From: an uncultured Methylococcaceae bacterium
Lineage (GTDB): Bacteria; Pseudomonadota; Gammaproteobacteria; Methylococcales; Methylomonadaceae
Direction: 5' to 3'
DNA: 55,984 nucleotides
NCBI GenBank assembly: GCA_903908165.1
Contig: CAIVQX010000014.1
Span: 1-55,984 of the forward strand
Shown: positions 31,184-40,713 of the stretch, in pieces
Layout: each line of letters starts with the position of its first letter
How positions within the stretch are numbered: the stretch's first letter is position 1
Notes under the pieces: model-generated
Databases searched by the model: none
What the model saw: the letters and a program-made list of their open reading frames with translations, nothing else
Told to the model about the DNA's origin: nothing
Position numbers and translations under genes: made by a program

Positions 31184-31627
31184 TTATTCTTCAGAATCAT
31201 ACCCATCTTGAATAGACTCCATTTTTTTAGCATCATTCCCTGCAAAATTCTTCTTATAAGTATCATAAGCGACACCTTCAACATCGGCTTTTTTTAAACC
31301 TTTTCCGATGCCTTTGAGTGTCAGGGGGTCTTGACAACAATCAGTTATTCCAGCATCTGCAGCAATATCGCTTAGTCCTTTTTGAAAAGAATCGTAATTT
31401 GCTGAAGATGGCGAAGACTTGACATAAGCCATCGTATAATCAGCGATATCATTTTGGTATTTTTTGTCTTTACCTGAAAGTGATGAGGGGCTGCTAAAAA
31501 TCGAACTTGTTGAGTCAGAAATACTCTCTGAACTCTCTGAAAAAGAACAACCGCTGATGTTTATAGCTGCAATTAAAAAAGCGCAAAAAAGATTAAACGG
31601 TTTTGAATAGTCTATATGTAAACGCAT
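31184..31627 (-). CDS. Putative small lipoprotein
   Basis: 147 residues. The N-terminus has a hydrophobic stretch (NLFCAFLIAAINISGC) ending in a lipobox I-S-G-C at about residue 27, so it should be lipid-anchored. A Ser-rich linker follows (SSESISDSTSSIFSSPSS), then a short helical domain with a vicinal Cys pair (ITDCCQDP) and a repeated K-G-[IL]-x-K-[AG] element. No family recognised. It lies between the ecotin gene and the papain-like-fold gene in the same direction. Confidence 0.75.
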   Translation of the reverse strand: MRLHIDYSKPFNLFCAFLIAAINISGCSFSESSESISDSTSSIFSSPSSLSGKDKKYQNDIADYTMAYVKSSPSSANYDSFQKGLSDIAADAGITDCCQDPLTLKGIGKGLKKADVEGVAYDTYKKNFAGNDAKKMESIQDGYDSEE

Positions 31628-31671
31628 AAATATTTCCTATGGAATGTGAAGAATGAAATTGGATATTTGGG

Positions 31672-32151
31672 TTACTGTTCCTTTGCAGAGCCTGTTTCAT
31701 TAGTGGTGGTCCAAATTCGATAAAGCACTTCAAAATCAATTGGTACATACACTACAACAGGTAGTTTACTATTGTAACGATATAAATGGTTATCTCCGTG
31801 TATTTGTACAAATGTATTCTGATCTTTTTTTTCAGGTGGGCAGGCCATAAGTGTTGATGCAGGAGCTTTTACCGAGGTAAGAATATAGTAAGAAAACCCC
31901 CAGCCTGGAACAGTTTTCTCATCCAATTGTCCTCCAAACCAATGATGATTACAGTCTGCTTTAATCGTTTTACCTATAATGATTTCCAGTTTCTTGTCAT
32001 TTTCATCAGCAACGGCTTTTAGGTTGATAACCATTCTTTTATAACCTTTTTCTGCCGGAGGATAGGGTTTAATTACATCAGTATCAGATAAAGCCACAGT
32101 ATTGAATAATAAAAAACCGCTGACAACAAGCCATCTGTTAAAGCATCTCAT
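31672..32151 (-). CDS. eco: Ecotin, serine protease inhibitor
   Basis: Periplasmic dimeric inhibitor of trypsin-fold serine proteases such as elastase. 159 residues with signal peptide MRCFNRWLVVSGFLLFNTVALS. Mature hallmarks are YPPAEKGYKRMVINL, GKTIKADCNHHWFGGQLDEKTVPGWGFSYY, the reactive loop APASTLMACP and RYNSKLPVVVYVP. The disulfide cysteines (ADC and MAC) are both present. The P1 residue is Leu where E. coli ecotin has Met84, a modest change that still favours elastase- or chymotrypsin-like targets. An exported papain-like-fold protein and a lipoprotein lie downstream. Confidence 0.95.
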   Translation of the reverse strand: MRCFNRWLVVSGFLLFNTVALSDTDVIKPYPPAEKGYKRMVINLKAVADENDKKLEIIIGKTIKADCNHHWFGGQLDEKTVPGWGFSYYILTSVKAPASTLMACPPEKKDQNTFVQIHGDNHLYRYNSKLPVVVYVPIDFEVLYRIWTTTNETGSAKEQ

Positions 32152-32327
32152 TTTATATTCTCTTAGAGTGTAAGGACTTTGATTAACATTAAAGTATTCA
32201 GATAGCTAACACAACAATAATTACAGTCACATTCTTTTTCCTGCGGGTCATGATGAAAAATAAAGTAAAATGATGAAACTTACAAAGTTTCAGTTCATTA
32301 GTCCCAAACAGACCTAAATAGGTAAAT

Positions 32328-33434
32328 ATGAAAAATTATAAAATCGCTATACTGGCCGGTGACGGCATCGGTCCTGAAATCACCAAAGAAGCCATCAAGG
32401 TGCTTAAAGTTATAGAGGAGCGTAATGATGTCACATTTGAATTGATGCCAGCTGCATTTGGTGCTTGCGCTTATTTTGAATTTGGAGATGCATTTCCGCA
32501 AGCGACAATCGATATTTGTGATCAGGCAGATGCCATTTTAAAAGGCACGATAGGCCTTAGTCATGAAGAATCCAAAAAAATCCCTATTGATAAACAACCT
32601 GAACGTGGTGCTTTGTTGCCGCTACGCCGTCGTTATAATACCTATGCGAATTTCCGTCCGGTTTTTTTACCCAAAGCTTTAGGTCATTTTTCTCCTTTAA
32701 AGCCAGAAATAATCGGTGAGGGGATTGATATTATTATGGTTCGTGAACTGGTCGGTGGCCTCTATTTTGGTCATAAAGAAGCGGGTATTAATGAACAGGG
32801 CTTACGCTATGTTAAAGAAACCTTAGAATATGATGAGTTGCAAATTCGTCGTATTTTGCACCAAGCATTTAAGCTAGCCAGCAAGCGTAAAAAAATATTG
32901 CATAATATCCATAAAAGTAATGTTTTAAAATCCAGTGTGCTCTGGAATGAAATACTGGATGAGGTCGCTGTTGAGTATCCAGACGTTCAAGTTATGCATC
33001 AACTGGTCGACTCTGCTGCAACAAATCTTTGCTTGAGACCAACCCAATTTGATGTCATGGTTATGGAAAATATGTTTGGTGATATTCTTAGTGATCAGGG
33101 TGGTGGTATTTTAGGCTCTTTGGGACTTATGCCTTCGGCTTGCCTGGGGGATGATAAAGCCTACTATGAACCTTCACATGGATCTGCACCGGATATTGCC
33201 GGAAAAAATATCGCCAATCCTTACTCCATGATAGGTTCGGTTGCCATGATGCTGGAAAACAGCTTTGATATGGGCGATGAAGCCAAAAATGTTTGGGCGG
33301 CCATGCAGGGCGTTTTTGCAGATGGTTTTTCAACAGCTGATCTTTCCAAACCAGGAACGGGTGTTGTGATGATTAGTACAGTTGAGTTTGGCGATAAGGT
33401 TGTAGAAAAACTAAGGAACATGCCTAAAGTTTAA
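32328..33434 (+). CDS. 3-isopropylmalate dehydrogenase-like enzyme
   Basis: 368 residues of the isocitrate/isopropylmalate dehydrogenase family. NAD-linked decarboxylation of a 2-hydroxy acid with an adjacent carboxylate is the family reaction. Marks: ILAGDGIGPE, substrate segment PERGALLPLR as in LeuB, the signature NMFGDILSDQGGGILGSLGL and the cofactor site EPSHGSAPDIAGKNIANP. Some positions differ from classical LeuB (IHKSNVL for I-D-K-A-N-V-L; VDSAATNL), and no leuA, leuC or leuD is nearby. It could be the true LeuB, or a paralogue with another substrate. A good terminator follows. Confidence 0.8.
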   Translation: MKNYKIAILAGDGIGPEITKEAIKVLKVIEERNDVTFELMPAAFGACAYFEFGDAFPQATIDICDQADAILKGTIGLSHEESKKIPIDKQPERGALLPLRRRYNTYANFRPVFLPKALGHFSPLKPEIIGEGIDIIMVRELVGGLYFGHKEAGINEQGLRYVKETLEYDELQIRRILHQAFKLASKRKKILHNIHKSNVLKSSVLWNEILDEVAVEYPDVQVMHQLVDSAATNLCLRPTQFDVMVMENMFGDILSDQGGGILGSLGLMPSACLGDDKAYYEPSHGSAPDIAGKNIANPYSMIGSVAMMLENSFDMGDEAKNVWAAMQGVFADGFSTADLSKPGTGVVMISTVEFGDKVVEKLRNMPKV

Positions 33435-33466
33435 GGGGTTATTTTTTTATAAGGATTTGAAATAAT

Positions 33467-33498
33467 GAAGGGCAAAGTGAATAACTTCGCCCTTTTTT
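33467..33498 (+). terminator. Rho-independent terminator
   Basis: AAGGGC (33468-33473) pairs with GCCCTT (33489-33494), with extra A-A-G/C-T-T pairs inside, and a T-run continues to 33498. It ends the dehydrogenase transcript. Confidence 0.8.
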
Positions 33499-33642
33499 GG
33501 TATTTTTCGAAGTTAACTATAGTTTTAGCTCATAATAACTATGCTTTAGCAGTTAATTAAGCTTTATAAGTCACTCTTGTATTAAACATTTTTAATCTTA
33601 TATTGTCTGTTGTTCATGTTTAACAATCTATGAGAAATTCTG

Positions 33643-35007
33643 ATGAGTAAATCTTTAATAAGAGATTTGTTATTGATAGGCATTTTTTCTACTAGCTTAT
33701 CTGGCCCCATTTCATTGTCAGCAGCTGGATTGCCTCCTTACGTTGATGGGCAGCCTTTACCATCTTTGGCTCCCATGTTGGAGCATAGTATGCCGGCAGT
33801 GGTTAATATTTCAACTTCAACCAATATTCAAGTTAACGAAAATCCACTAATGCAGGATCCTTATTTTCGTCAATTTTTTAATGTGCCTCATCAATCGCGT
33901 CAGCAACAAAAAAACAGTTTGGGTTCAGGTGTGATTATTGACAGTATCCAAGGTTTGGTGCTCACTAATAATCATGTAATCGATAAAGCAGATAAGATTT
34001 TGGTTACCCTAAATGATGGTCGCCAACTTAATGCTGAATTAATTGGTACGGATCCGGAAGCAGATATTGCCATAATTAAGGTACCGGCTAAAAATTTAAC
34101 CCAACTTCCCATGGCTGATTCTAGTCAACTGAAAGTTGGTGATTTTGTAGTTGCTATTGGTAATCCATTTGGTTTAGGTCAAACCGTAACCTCTGGTATT
34201 GTTAGTGCTTTGGGTCGATCTGGTCTAGGTATTGAAGGTTATGAGGATTTTATACAAACTGATGCTTCTATAAATCCCGGTAACTCAGGTGGAGCTTTGG
34301 TTAATCTTCGCGGAGAATTAGTGGGTATGAATACCGCAATTTTGGCACCAACTGGTGGTAATGTTGGGATAGGTTTTGCGATTCCCAGCAATATGATAAT
34401 GCCTATTAAGGACTTATTGGTTAAACATGGCGAAGTAAAACGCGGTTTGTTGGGGGTAACTACTCAAGATTTAACACCAGAACTGGTTAATGCTTTCAAC
34501 CTTGAAAATAAACATGGCGCAGCTATTAGTCGAATTGAAGCTTATTCACCTGCTGAAGAAGCAGGACTGGAACCGGGCGATGTTATTGTCTTAGCGAATG
34601 GACGGGTTGTTAAAAGTAGTCAGGATATACGCAATATCGTTGGTTTATTGCAAATTGGCGATAAAGTAAATTTGGAATATTTTCGCGGCAATGAAAAAAA
34701 GGAAGCGGTTGCCATTATCGGTAAACAAGAACAGCCGCAATTGTCCGGTGAAAAGTTGCACCGTTTATTAAAAGGAACCGTGTTAAGTGTAATGGAAAAA
34801 AATAAGGGTGAAGGCGTTTTATTTGAAAAAATCCATAGTACTTCGTATGCCTGGCGGGTAGGTTTGAGACCAGGTGATATTATTTTATCGGCGAATCAAT
34901 ATCGCGTGCATAATCTTGAAGAATTAAAGAAGATTGTGAATCCTAACGATGCTTTATTGATTAATATTCAGCGTGGGCAGGAAGCTTTTTTTGTTGTATT
35001 AAGATGA
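33643..35007 (+). CDS. Periplasmic Do/DegQ-type serine endoprotease
   Basis: 454 residues: signal peptide (about 1-28, SGPISLSAA), trypsin-like domain, two PDZ domains. The catalytic triad is His in LTNNHVIDKA, Asp in DPEADIAIIKV and Ser in NPGNSGGALVN. PDZ1 starts near GLLGVTTQDLTPELV and PDZ2 near residue 370 (VLFEKIHSTSYAWRVGLRPGD). Length and a short LA-loop (NPLMQDPYFRQFF) fit DegQ/MucD better than DegP. It degrades or refolds misfolded envelope proteins. It stands before moaB with a 34-bp gap. Confidence 0.92.
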   Translation: MSKSLIRDLLLIGIFSTSLSGPISLSAAGLPPYVDGQPLPSLAPMLEHSMPAVVNISTSTNIQVNENPLMQDPYFRQFFNVPHQSRQQQKNSLGSGVIIDSIQGLVLTNNHVIDKADKILVTLNDGRQLNAELIGTDPEADIAIIKVPAKNLTQLPMADSSQLKVGDFVVAIGNPFGLGQTVTSGIVSALGRSGLGIEGYEDFIQTDASINPGNSGGALVNLRGELVGMNTAILAPTGGNVGIGFAIPSNMIMPIKDLLVKHGEVKRGLLGVTTQDLTPELVNAFNLENKHGAAISRIEAYSPAEEAGLEPGDVIVLANGRVVKSSQDIRNIVGLLQIGDKVNLEYFRGNEKKEAVAIIGKQEQPQLSGEKLHRLLKGTVLSVMEKNKGEGVLFEKIHSTSYAWRVGLRPGDIILSANQYRVHNLEELKKIVNPNDALLINIQRGQEAFFVVLR

Positions 35008-35041
35008 GTTCGCAAGAATTTCAAATCATGAGTATTAAATA

Positions 35042-35563
35042 ATGGGCATGGAAAAACAATTTATACCTTTAAATATAGCTATATTAGTTGTTTCTGACAC
35101 GCGTACCGAAGCTGATGATACATCAGGACAAACATTGGTTGATCGCGCAATAATATCTGGACACAATGTTACGGGAAAAAAAATAGTGCCTGATGATATT
35201 TATCAAATTAGGGCTGTAGTTTCGAACTGGATTGCCGCTGATAATATTAATGTGGTCATTTGCACGGGCGGTACCGGTGTTACAGGTCGAGATGGAACGC
35301 CCGAGGCAGTAATGCCTTTATTGGATAAAGTACTGGATGGATTTGGTGAGACATTCAGAATGTTGTCCTATCAAGATATTAAAACCTCAACCATACAGTC
35401 TAGAGCGATTGCCGGAGTAGCAAACGCAACTTACGTTTTTTGTTTGCCCGGTTCATCTGGTGCCTGTCGAACTGCTTGGGATGACATCATTAAGGAACAA
35501 TTAGACTACCGAACAAGGCCTTGTAATCTGGTTCAGTTAATGCCTCGATTAATGGAGAAATGA
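35042..35563 (+). CDS. moaB: Molybdenum cofactor biosynthesis protein B
   Basis: 173 residues of the MoaB/MogA fold. ILVVSDTRTEADDTSGQ starts the domain and VICTGGTGVTGRDGTPEAV is the molybdopterin-binding motif. MoaB/MogA enzymes adenylylate molybdopterin; the exact role of MoaB in gammaproteobacteria is debated. The start could be M1 or M3 (MEKQFIPLNI). It is followed 1 bp later by the DUF423 gene, indicating cotranscription. Confidence 0.92.
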   Translation: MGMEKQFIPLNIAILVVSDTRTEADDTSGQTLVDRAIISGHNVTGKKIVPDDIYQIRAVVSNWIAADNINVVICTGGTGVTGRDGTPEAVMPLLDKVLDGFGETFRMLSYQDIKTSTIQSRAIAGVANATYVFCLPGSSGACRTAWDDIIKEQLDYRTRPCNLVQLMPRLMEK

Positions 35564-35564
35564 T

Positions 35565-35969
35565 ATGAGGTCATGTTTTTTATTTCTGGGTGCGATAAGT
35601 GCATTGATCGGCGTTGGTATGGGCGCATTTGGTGCACATGGTTTAAAGACTGTTTTAAGTGTTGAGCAGTTGACAATCTTTCAAACCGCGGTAACTTATC
35701 AAATGTGGCATGCGCTTGGATTGGTAGGGATTGGTATTATTTACCAGCAACTTACAACGTCCAAATTGCTTGTTTGGGCTGGTTGGTTGATGTTCATTGG
35801 CATACTTGTATTTTCTGGCAGCTTATATCTGCTGGTATTGCTGGATTTAAAGTGGTTAGGCATGATAACACCAATAGGTGGAGTAAATTTTATAGTAGCT
35901 TGGATTTTGATCGCTATTTTTGCAGGACAGAAGCAACATCACAGTAGGTACACTCATGAGCGACGTTAA
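35565..35969 (+). CDS. DUF423 family inner-membrane protein
   Basis: 134 residues with four membrane segments. The start FLFLGAISALIGVGMGAFGAHGLK is the DUF423 (YgdD-like) signature, followed by FQTAVTYQMWHALGLVGIG and GWLMFIGILVFSGSLYLL. No function is known for the family. It overlaps the pepN start by 14 bp. Confidence 0.9.
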   Translation: MRSCFLFLGAISALIGVGMGAFGAHGLKTVLSVEQLTIFQTAVTYQMWHALGLVGIGIIYQQLTTSKLLVWAGWLMFIGILVFSGSLYLLVLLDLKWLGMITPIGGVNFIVAWILIAIFAGQKQHHSRYTHERR

Positions 35970-38610
35970 TCCCCAAACTATTTATTTAAAAGATTACACG
36001 GTTCCAGATTTTTTGATTCGCTGTGTTGATTTGAGCTTTAGCTTGGCTGAAGAAAATACACGGGTAATTTCAAGGTTAACATTAAAACGAAATCCTGATA
36101 GCCAAACAGGTGACGCGCCACTAATTTTGGCGGGTGAGAATTTGACACTAATAAGTGTCATTTTGAATGATGATAATGAATTAACGGAAAAAAATTATCA
36201 GCAAACACCTGATTCATTGATTATAAAAGATGTTCCTCAACATCGTGAATTTGTGCTGACTATCGAAAATATTATTAATCCAAAAGCAAATACGGCATTG
36301 GAAGGCTTGTATCTTTCAAACGGAATGCTTTGTACACAATGTGAAGCGGAAGGTTTTAGGAAAATTACTTATTTTCTTGATAGACCTGATGTAATGTCAA
36401 AATTCACCACAACGTTGGTTGCTGACAAAGACCGTTATCCTATTTTATTATCAAACGGAAATAAAGTGGCTCAAGGTGAGTTAGCTGATAATCGCCACTG
36501 GGTAACCTGGGAAGATCCCTTTAATAAACCTTGTTATTTATTTGCATTGGTTGCCGGGCAACTTGAGTGCATAGAAGACAGTTTTACAACTCAATCAGGT
36601 CGAAATATCAGTTTGCAGATTTTTGTCGAAAAGCATGACTTGGACAAATGCGCGCACGCTATGCAGTCACTCAAAAATGCCATGCACTGGGATGAGCAGG
36701 TTTATGGCCTTGAGTATGATTTGGATTTATATATGATTGTTGCGGTTGGACATTTCAATATGGGTGCCATGGAGAATAAAGGTCTTAATGTGTTCAACAC
36801 CAAATTTGTTTTGGCGCGGCCTGATACAGCAACTGATTTTGATTATGAACATATTGAGGGAGTTATTGGTCATGAATATTTCCATAACTGGACAGGTAAT
36901 CGAATTACCTGTCGAGACTGGTTTCAACTTAGCTTGAAAGAGGGCTTTACGGTATTTCGCGACCAAGAGTTTACTGGCGATCGAACGTCTAAAGCGGTTA
37001 AGCGTATAGAAGATGTTATTAATCTTCGTACCCGTCAGTTTGCCGAAGATGCAGGCCCCATGGCGCATCCAATCCGCCCTGATGCCTACATAGAAATTAA
37101 TAATTTTTATACTTTAACAGTTTATGAAAAAGGCGCTGAAGTAGTACGGATGATTCATACTTTAGTTGGTGCCGAAGGCTTTCGTAAGGGTAGCGATTTA
37201 TATTTTGAACGTCATGATGGCCAAGCAGTCACCTGCGATGATTTCATTAAAGCGATGGAAGCCGCTAATGCTGTTGATTTGAGCCAATTTCGTCGTTGGT
37301 ATGAACAAGCAGGCACGCCAGTACTAAGTGTTAAGCAATATTACGATGCGGCTGCAAATACGCTAACGTTAACTATCAATCAACATTGCCCAGAAACACC
37401 TGGGCAAACAGTTAAAGAGCCATTACATATTCCTGTCACTGTCGGCTTAATTAATAAAGATGGCTCCATTGCGCCTTGTAAATTAAAATCTAATGTTGTT
37501 GATAGAACAGATCATGCTATTTTGCAACTGACTCAAGCTGAGCAAAGTTTTGTCTTTGAAGATTTAAAAGAAAAGCCTGTTGTTTCTATTTTAAGAGGGT
37601 TTTCAGCTCCTGTTAAGTTGATGATGGAGCGTAATCTTGAAGAGTTAGCTTTTTTATTAAGTCATGATTGCGATACATTTAATCGCTGGGAAGCCGGTCA
37701 ACAACTTGCCGGACAGATAATAGCCGATCTGATTGTTGACATACAAAATGGGCGTGATTTACAACTTAACCCGATTATTATCAATGCGGTAAAGCAGGTA
37801 ATGGAGCAGTCATGGGATGACTTGTCTTATTTCTCACTATTACTAAGTTTACCCTCAGAAAACTATTTGGCTGAGCAAATGCAGGTTATTGATGTCGAAG
37901 CCATTCATGCTGCTCGTGAATTTGTTCTGCTAACACTGGCGGAGCAGTTACAAATACAATTTAAAAACTTGTATCGGGACTGTCATCGTGAAGAATCCGG
38001 TTCGTTTGATGCCGGTGCAATTGGTCGTAGACGTATTAAAAATACTTGTTTAGCTTATTTGGGAAGATTAGAACAGCAAGAAGTGCGGCAATTGTCACAG
38101 CAGCAATTTGATACGGCTAAAAACATGACCGATCAAATAGCGGCCTTGGCAGTTATAGTTAATAGTTCACATTCTGGTAAACAAAAGTGTCTCGACAGCT
38201 TTTATGAACAATGGAGAGATGAAGCTTTGGTGATTGATAAATGGTTTGCACTACAAGCTTCTAGTCATAACTTGGATACATTTGATACTGTACAAAAGTT
38301 AATGCAACACCCTGCTTTTGATCTAAGAAATCCGAATCGAGTTAGATCGTTAATTGGTGCATTTAGTCAAGCCAATCCACTGCATTTTCATGAGGCCAAC
38401 GGACAGGGTTATCAATTTTTAGGGGATCAAATAATTGTCCTGAATACTTTAAACCCACAAGTTGCCTCACGCATGTTAAGTGCTTTAACGTCTTGGCGAA
38501 GATATGATAAAAACAGGCAAGCTCTAATGAAAATACAGTTGGAAAGAATTATGAACACCGAGTCAATATCTAAAGATGTTTATGAGGTTGCCAGTAAAAG
38601 TCTGGTCTAA
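35956..38610 (+). CDS. pepN: Aminopeptidase N (M1 zinc metallopeptidase)
   Basis: Cytoplasmic aminopeptidase removing N-terminal residues from peptides. 884 residues from the chosen ATG (MSDVNPQTIYLKDYTVPDF), which matches other PepN N-termini; a TTG 12 codons upstream (35920) is also in frame. Hallmarks are GAMENKGLN, the zinc motif HEYFHNWTGNR with the third ligand Glu in LKEGFTVFRDQEF, and the C-terminal FDLRNPNRVRSLIGAFSQANPLHFH. Similarity to E. coli PepN runs the whole length. Confidence 0.97.
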   Translation: MSDVNPQTIYLKDYTVPDFLIRCVDLSFSLAEENTRVISRLTLKRNPDSQTGDAPLILAGENLTLISVILNDDNELTEKNYQQTPDSLIIKDVPQHREFVLTIENIINPKANTALEGLYLSNGMLCTQCEAEGFRKITYFLDRPDVMSKFTTTLVADKDRYPILLSNGNKVAQGELADNRHWVTWEDPFNKPCYLFALVAGQLECIEDSFTTQSGRNISLQIFVEKHDLDKCAHAMQSLKNAMHWDEQVYGLEYDLDLYMIVAVGHFNMGAMENKGLNVFNTKFVLARPDTATDFDYEHIEGVIGHEYFHNWTGNRITCRDWFQLSLKEGFTVFRDQEFTGDRTSKAVKRIEDVINLRTRQFAEDAGPMAHPIRPDAYIEINNFYTLTVYEKGAEVVRMIHTLVGAEGFRKGSDLYFERHDGQAVTCDDFIKAMEAANAVDLSQFRRWYEQAGTPVLSVKQYYDAAANTLTLTINQHCPETPGQTVKEPLHIPVTVGLINKDGSIAPCKLKSNVVDRTDHAILQLTQAEQSFVFEDLKEKPVVSILRGFSAPVKLMMERNLEELAFLLSHDCDTFNRWEAGQQLAGQIIADLIVDIQNGRDLQLNPIIINAVKQVMEQSWDDLSYFSLLLSLPSENYLAEQMQVIDVEAIHAAREFVLLTLAEQLQIQFKNLYRDCHREESGSFDAGAIGRRRIKNTCLAYLGRLEQQEVRQLSQQQFDTAKNMTDQIAALAVIVNSSHSGKQKCLDSFYEQWRDEALVIDKWFALQASSHNLDTFDTVQKLMQHPAFDLRNPNRVRSLIGAFSQANPLHFHEANGQGYQFLGDQIIVLNTLNPQVASRMLSALTSWRRYDKNRQALMKIQLERIMNTESISKDVYEVASKSLV

Positions 38611-38942
38611 TCGGTCACATTTTTTGTCAGCATGAATTTTGCTTAGCAGTAATAAAACTATCATCGAGTCATTTAATAAAGAATCGTTGGTATCTTATAA
38701 ACTAACGATAAGAGTTAGATGTTTCTAGCGTTTAAGGGATTGTCGACGATCAGTCCTGCCCTATGATAGAATCCCTACATTTATAATTAATATTTATCCC
38801 GATTAGCTGGTCAGTAGTTGGTTCCATTGAGTACTGGCTGGGATTTCATATTGACGAACCAACTAAAGTTTTTAATAAAAACGCCTAGCGCCGCTGATCA
38901 TCAGGGTCAACCTAATAACTCCCTACTATAAATTAAAATATA
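38611..38942. other. Intergenic region with nested inverted repeats; possible structured leader
   Basis: 332 bp before the glycosyltransferase, less AT-rich than other gaps. TAGTTGGTTC (38815-38824) and GAACCAACTA (38856-38865) are perfect 10-bp inverted repeats. Alternative pairing within the same stretch joins TCCC...CAGTA with TACTG...GGGA (38797-38840), so two exclusive folds are possible. An upstream GGGATT...AATCCC pair (about 38736-38776) is also seen. No known riboswitch class was recognised. It could be a leader RNA, a small RNA gene or a chance palindrome cluster. Confidence 0.45.
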
Positions 38943-40712
38943 ATGACTTTCCCTATTTTTCAATCAAGTCCTTCTAGCAATGATGATAGTAACTCTTCTA
39001 TGAAATCTAATCGCTGGATGTTGATTTTTACCTTTATCATCAGTGCCTATATGCTTTTTGGACATTTAGGTGGGATGGCACTAATTTCGCCAGATGAAGG
39101 TCGTAACGCAGAAGTTGCAAGGGAAATGAGTCAATCGCATTCCTGGTTAGTGCCAACTTACGACGGACTCACTTATCTTGATAAGCCGGCATTCTATTTT
39201 AAGACAGTGGCACTGTCTTTTTCATTATTTGGTGAATCAGAGGCTGTCGCTCGATTGTCATCAGCTATGTTTGGATTTGCTTTGGTGATTATGGCGTTTT
39301 TCTTTTGTCGAAAAATGTACGATCAACGTACTGCAATTTTAGCCACGTTAATCATATCAACGACGCCTCTTTATATGGCATTTGCAAGAATAGTGATTTT
39401 TGATATGACATTGGCTTTTTTTGTATCAGCCACCATTTTTTCCTGTTTTCTAGCTGAAGAAAATACAGATAAACAGCGTATGCGTTGGTACTTAATAGGA
39501 GCAGTGATGGCAGGCTGTGCAACTTTGGTTAAAGGCCCTGTGGGCTTCATCATTCCTTCTTTAGTGATAGCTATTTTTAATGGTTTTGAAGGTAGACTTG
39601 GAGCTATCAAGCGGGTTTTTGCTTTACGAAATTGGTTGGTATTTTTCGCTATTGTGTTGCCATGGTTTATAGGATTATCGTTGCTTTGCCCCGATTTTCC
39701 TTATTATGGAATTATGAGGGAATCAATTGCTCGCTTTACGACGACTGAATTTCATCGTACAGCCCCTTTCTATTATTATGCTCCCATTATTCTTGGAACT
39801 TTTTTTGCTTGGAGCTTATTATTACCCGAAGCTGTTGTTGTAGCATGGCGTAATAGAAAAGATTGGTCACGTGCAGATCGCCTATTTATTATTTGGGTCA
39901 TTGTTGTTGTCTTGTTTTTCTCGGTATCACAATCGAAATTACCTGGCTACATTCTGTCTGCTGTAATGGTTCTTGGTATATTGACGGCACGTATTTTTGC
40001 TATGGCGTTTAATAATAGTAACGGACGAACTGCAGGCATTATATGGCACGGGACAATACCATTATTATTATTAAGTATTTTGGCGTTTGTTTTGTTAGCT
40101 AATGTTGCTATTAATCCAGAACTACTTAAAAGCAGATTAACATTAAGGCCCGAGCTATTTGATCTCTTTATGCCTACAGTTGTGCCCATGGCGGTATCAT
40201 TTGGTATTGTTGCAGTACTTTCTATTTGTGCATTATGGAGTCGAAACACGAAATTTATTTTCTTTGCCTTCATAAGTTTTCCACTGTTATTAATGACTGT
40301 TAACTTTGATGTTTTGTCAATTTATGCAGAATCACGTTCTGCTCGAAGTCTTGCAAAAACTATTCCTTCAACATTATCTCAAGATACTGAACTGGCTTGT
40401 ATGGAATGTATGCCTAATGGCCTGCCTTTTTATCTCAAACGATTTGTAACGGTTTTAAGTGATACGGGTAAAGAATTAACCAGCAATTATGTCATTTTTA
40501 CGCTGAACTCGGGAAAACCTTGGCCGGAAGGAATTGCACCAATGGCAAAGTGGCATGATTGGTTGACTACCCGTAATCATCCAATTTATTTGATGGGTGA
40601 TCAGGCTCATTTACCCTTGCTAAATTCAGTTGCGCTCGAGTATGGTGTTGAAGTAAATAAACTGGATTCTAAATATTCTGCCGTTTTACTTCCCACTCCA
40701 GCAAGGAAATAA
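38943..40712 (+). CDS. ArnT/PMT-like membrane glycosyltransferase
   Basis: 589 residues with about 12 membrane segments. The first periplasmic loop has SPDEGRNAEVAREM, with the conserved acidic pair of the ArnT/PMT (GT83/GT39) fold, followed by YDGLTYLDKPAFYF. Such enzymes transfer a sugar from a polyprenyl-phosphate donor to lipid A, proteins or glycans on the periplasmic side. It is followed 1 bp later by an asparagine synthase, a pairing that suggests a surface-glycan role; the acceptor cannot be told from sequence. Confidence 0.88.
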   Translation: MTFPIFQSSPSSNDDSNSSMKSNRWMLIFTFIISAYMLFGHLGGMALISPDEGRNAEVAREMSQSHSWLVPTYDGLTYLDKPAFYFKTVALSFSLFGESEAVARLSSAMFGFALVIMAFFFCRKMYDQRTAILATLIISTTPLYMAFARIVIFDMTLAFFVSATIFSCFLAEENTDKQRMRWYLIGAVMAGCATLVKGPVGFIIPSLVIAIFNGFEGRLGAIKRVFALRNWLVFFAIVLPWFIGLSLLCPDFPYYGIMRESIARFTTTEFHRTAPFYYYAPIILGTFFAWSLLLPEAVVVAWRNRKDWSRADRLFIIWVIVVVLFFSVSQSKLPGYILSAVMVLGILTARIFAMAFNNSNGRTAGIIWHGTIPLLLLSILAFVLLANVAINPELLKSRLTLRPELFDLFMPTVVPMAVSFGIVAVLSICALWSRNTKFIFFAFISFPLLLMTVNFDVLSIYAESRSARSLAKTIPSTLSQDTELACMECMPNGLPFYLKRFVTVLSDTGKELTSNYVIFTLNSGKPWPEGIAPMAKWHDWLTTRNHPIYLMGDQAHLPLLNSVALEYGVEVNKLDSKYSAVLLPTPARK

Positions 40713-40713
40713 T

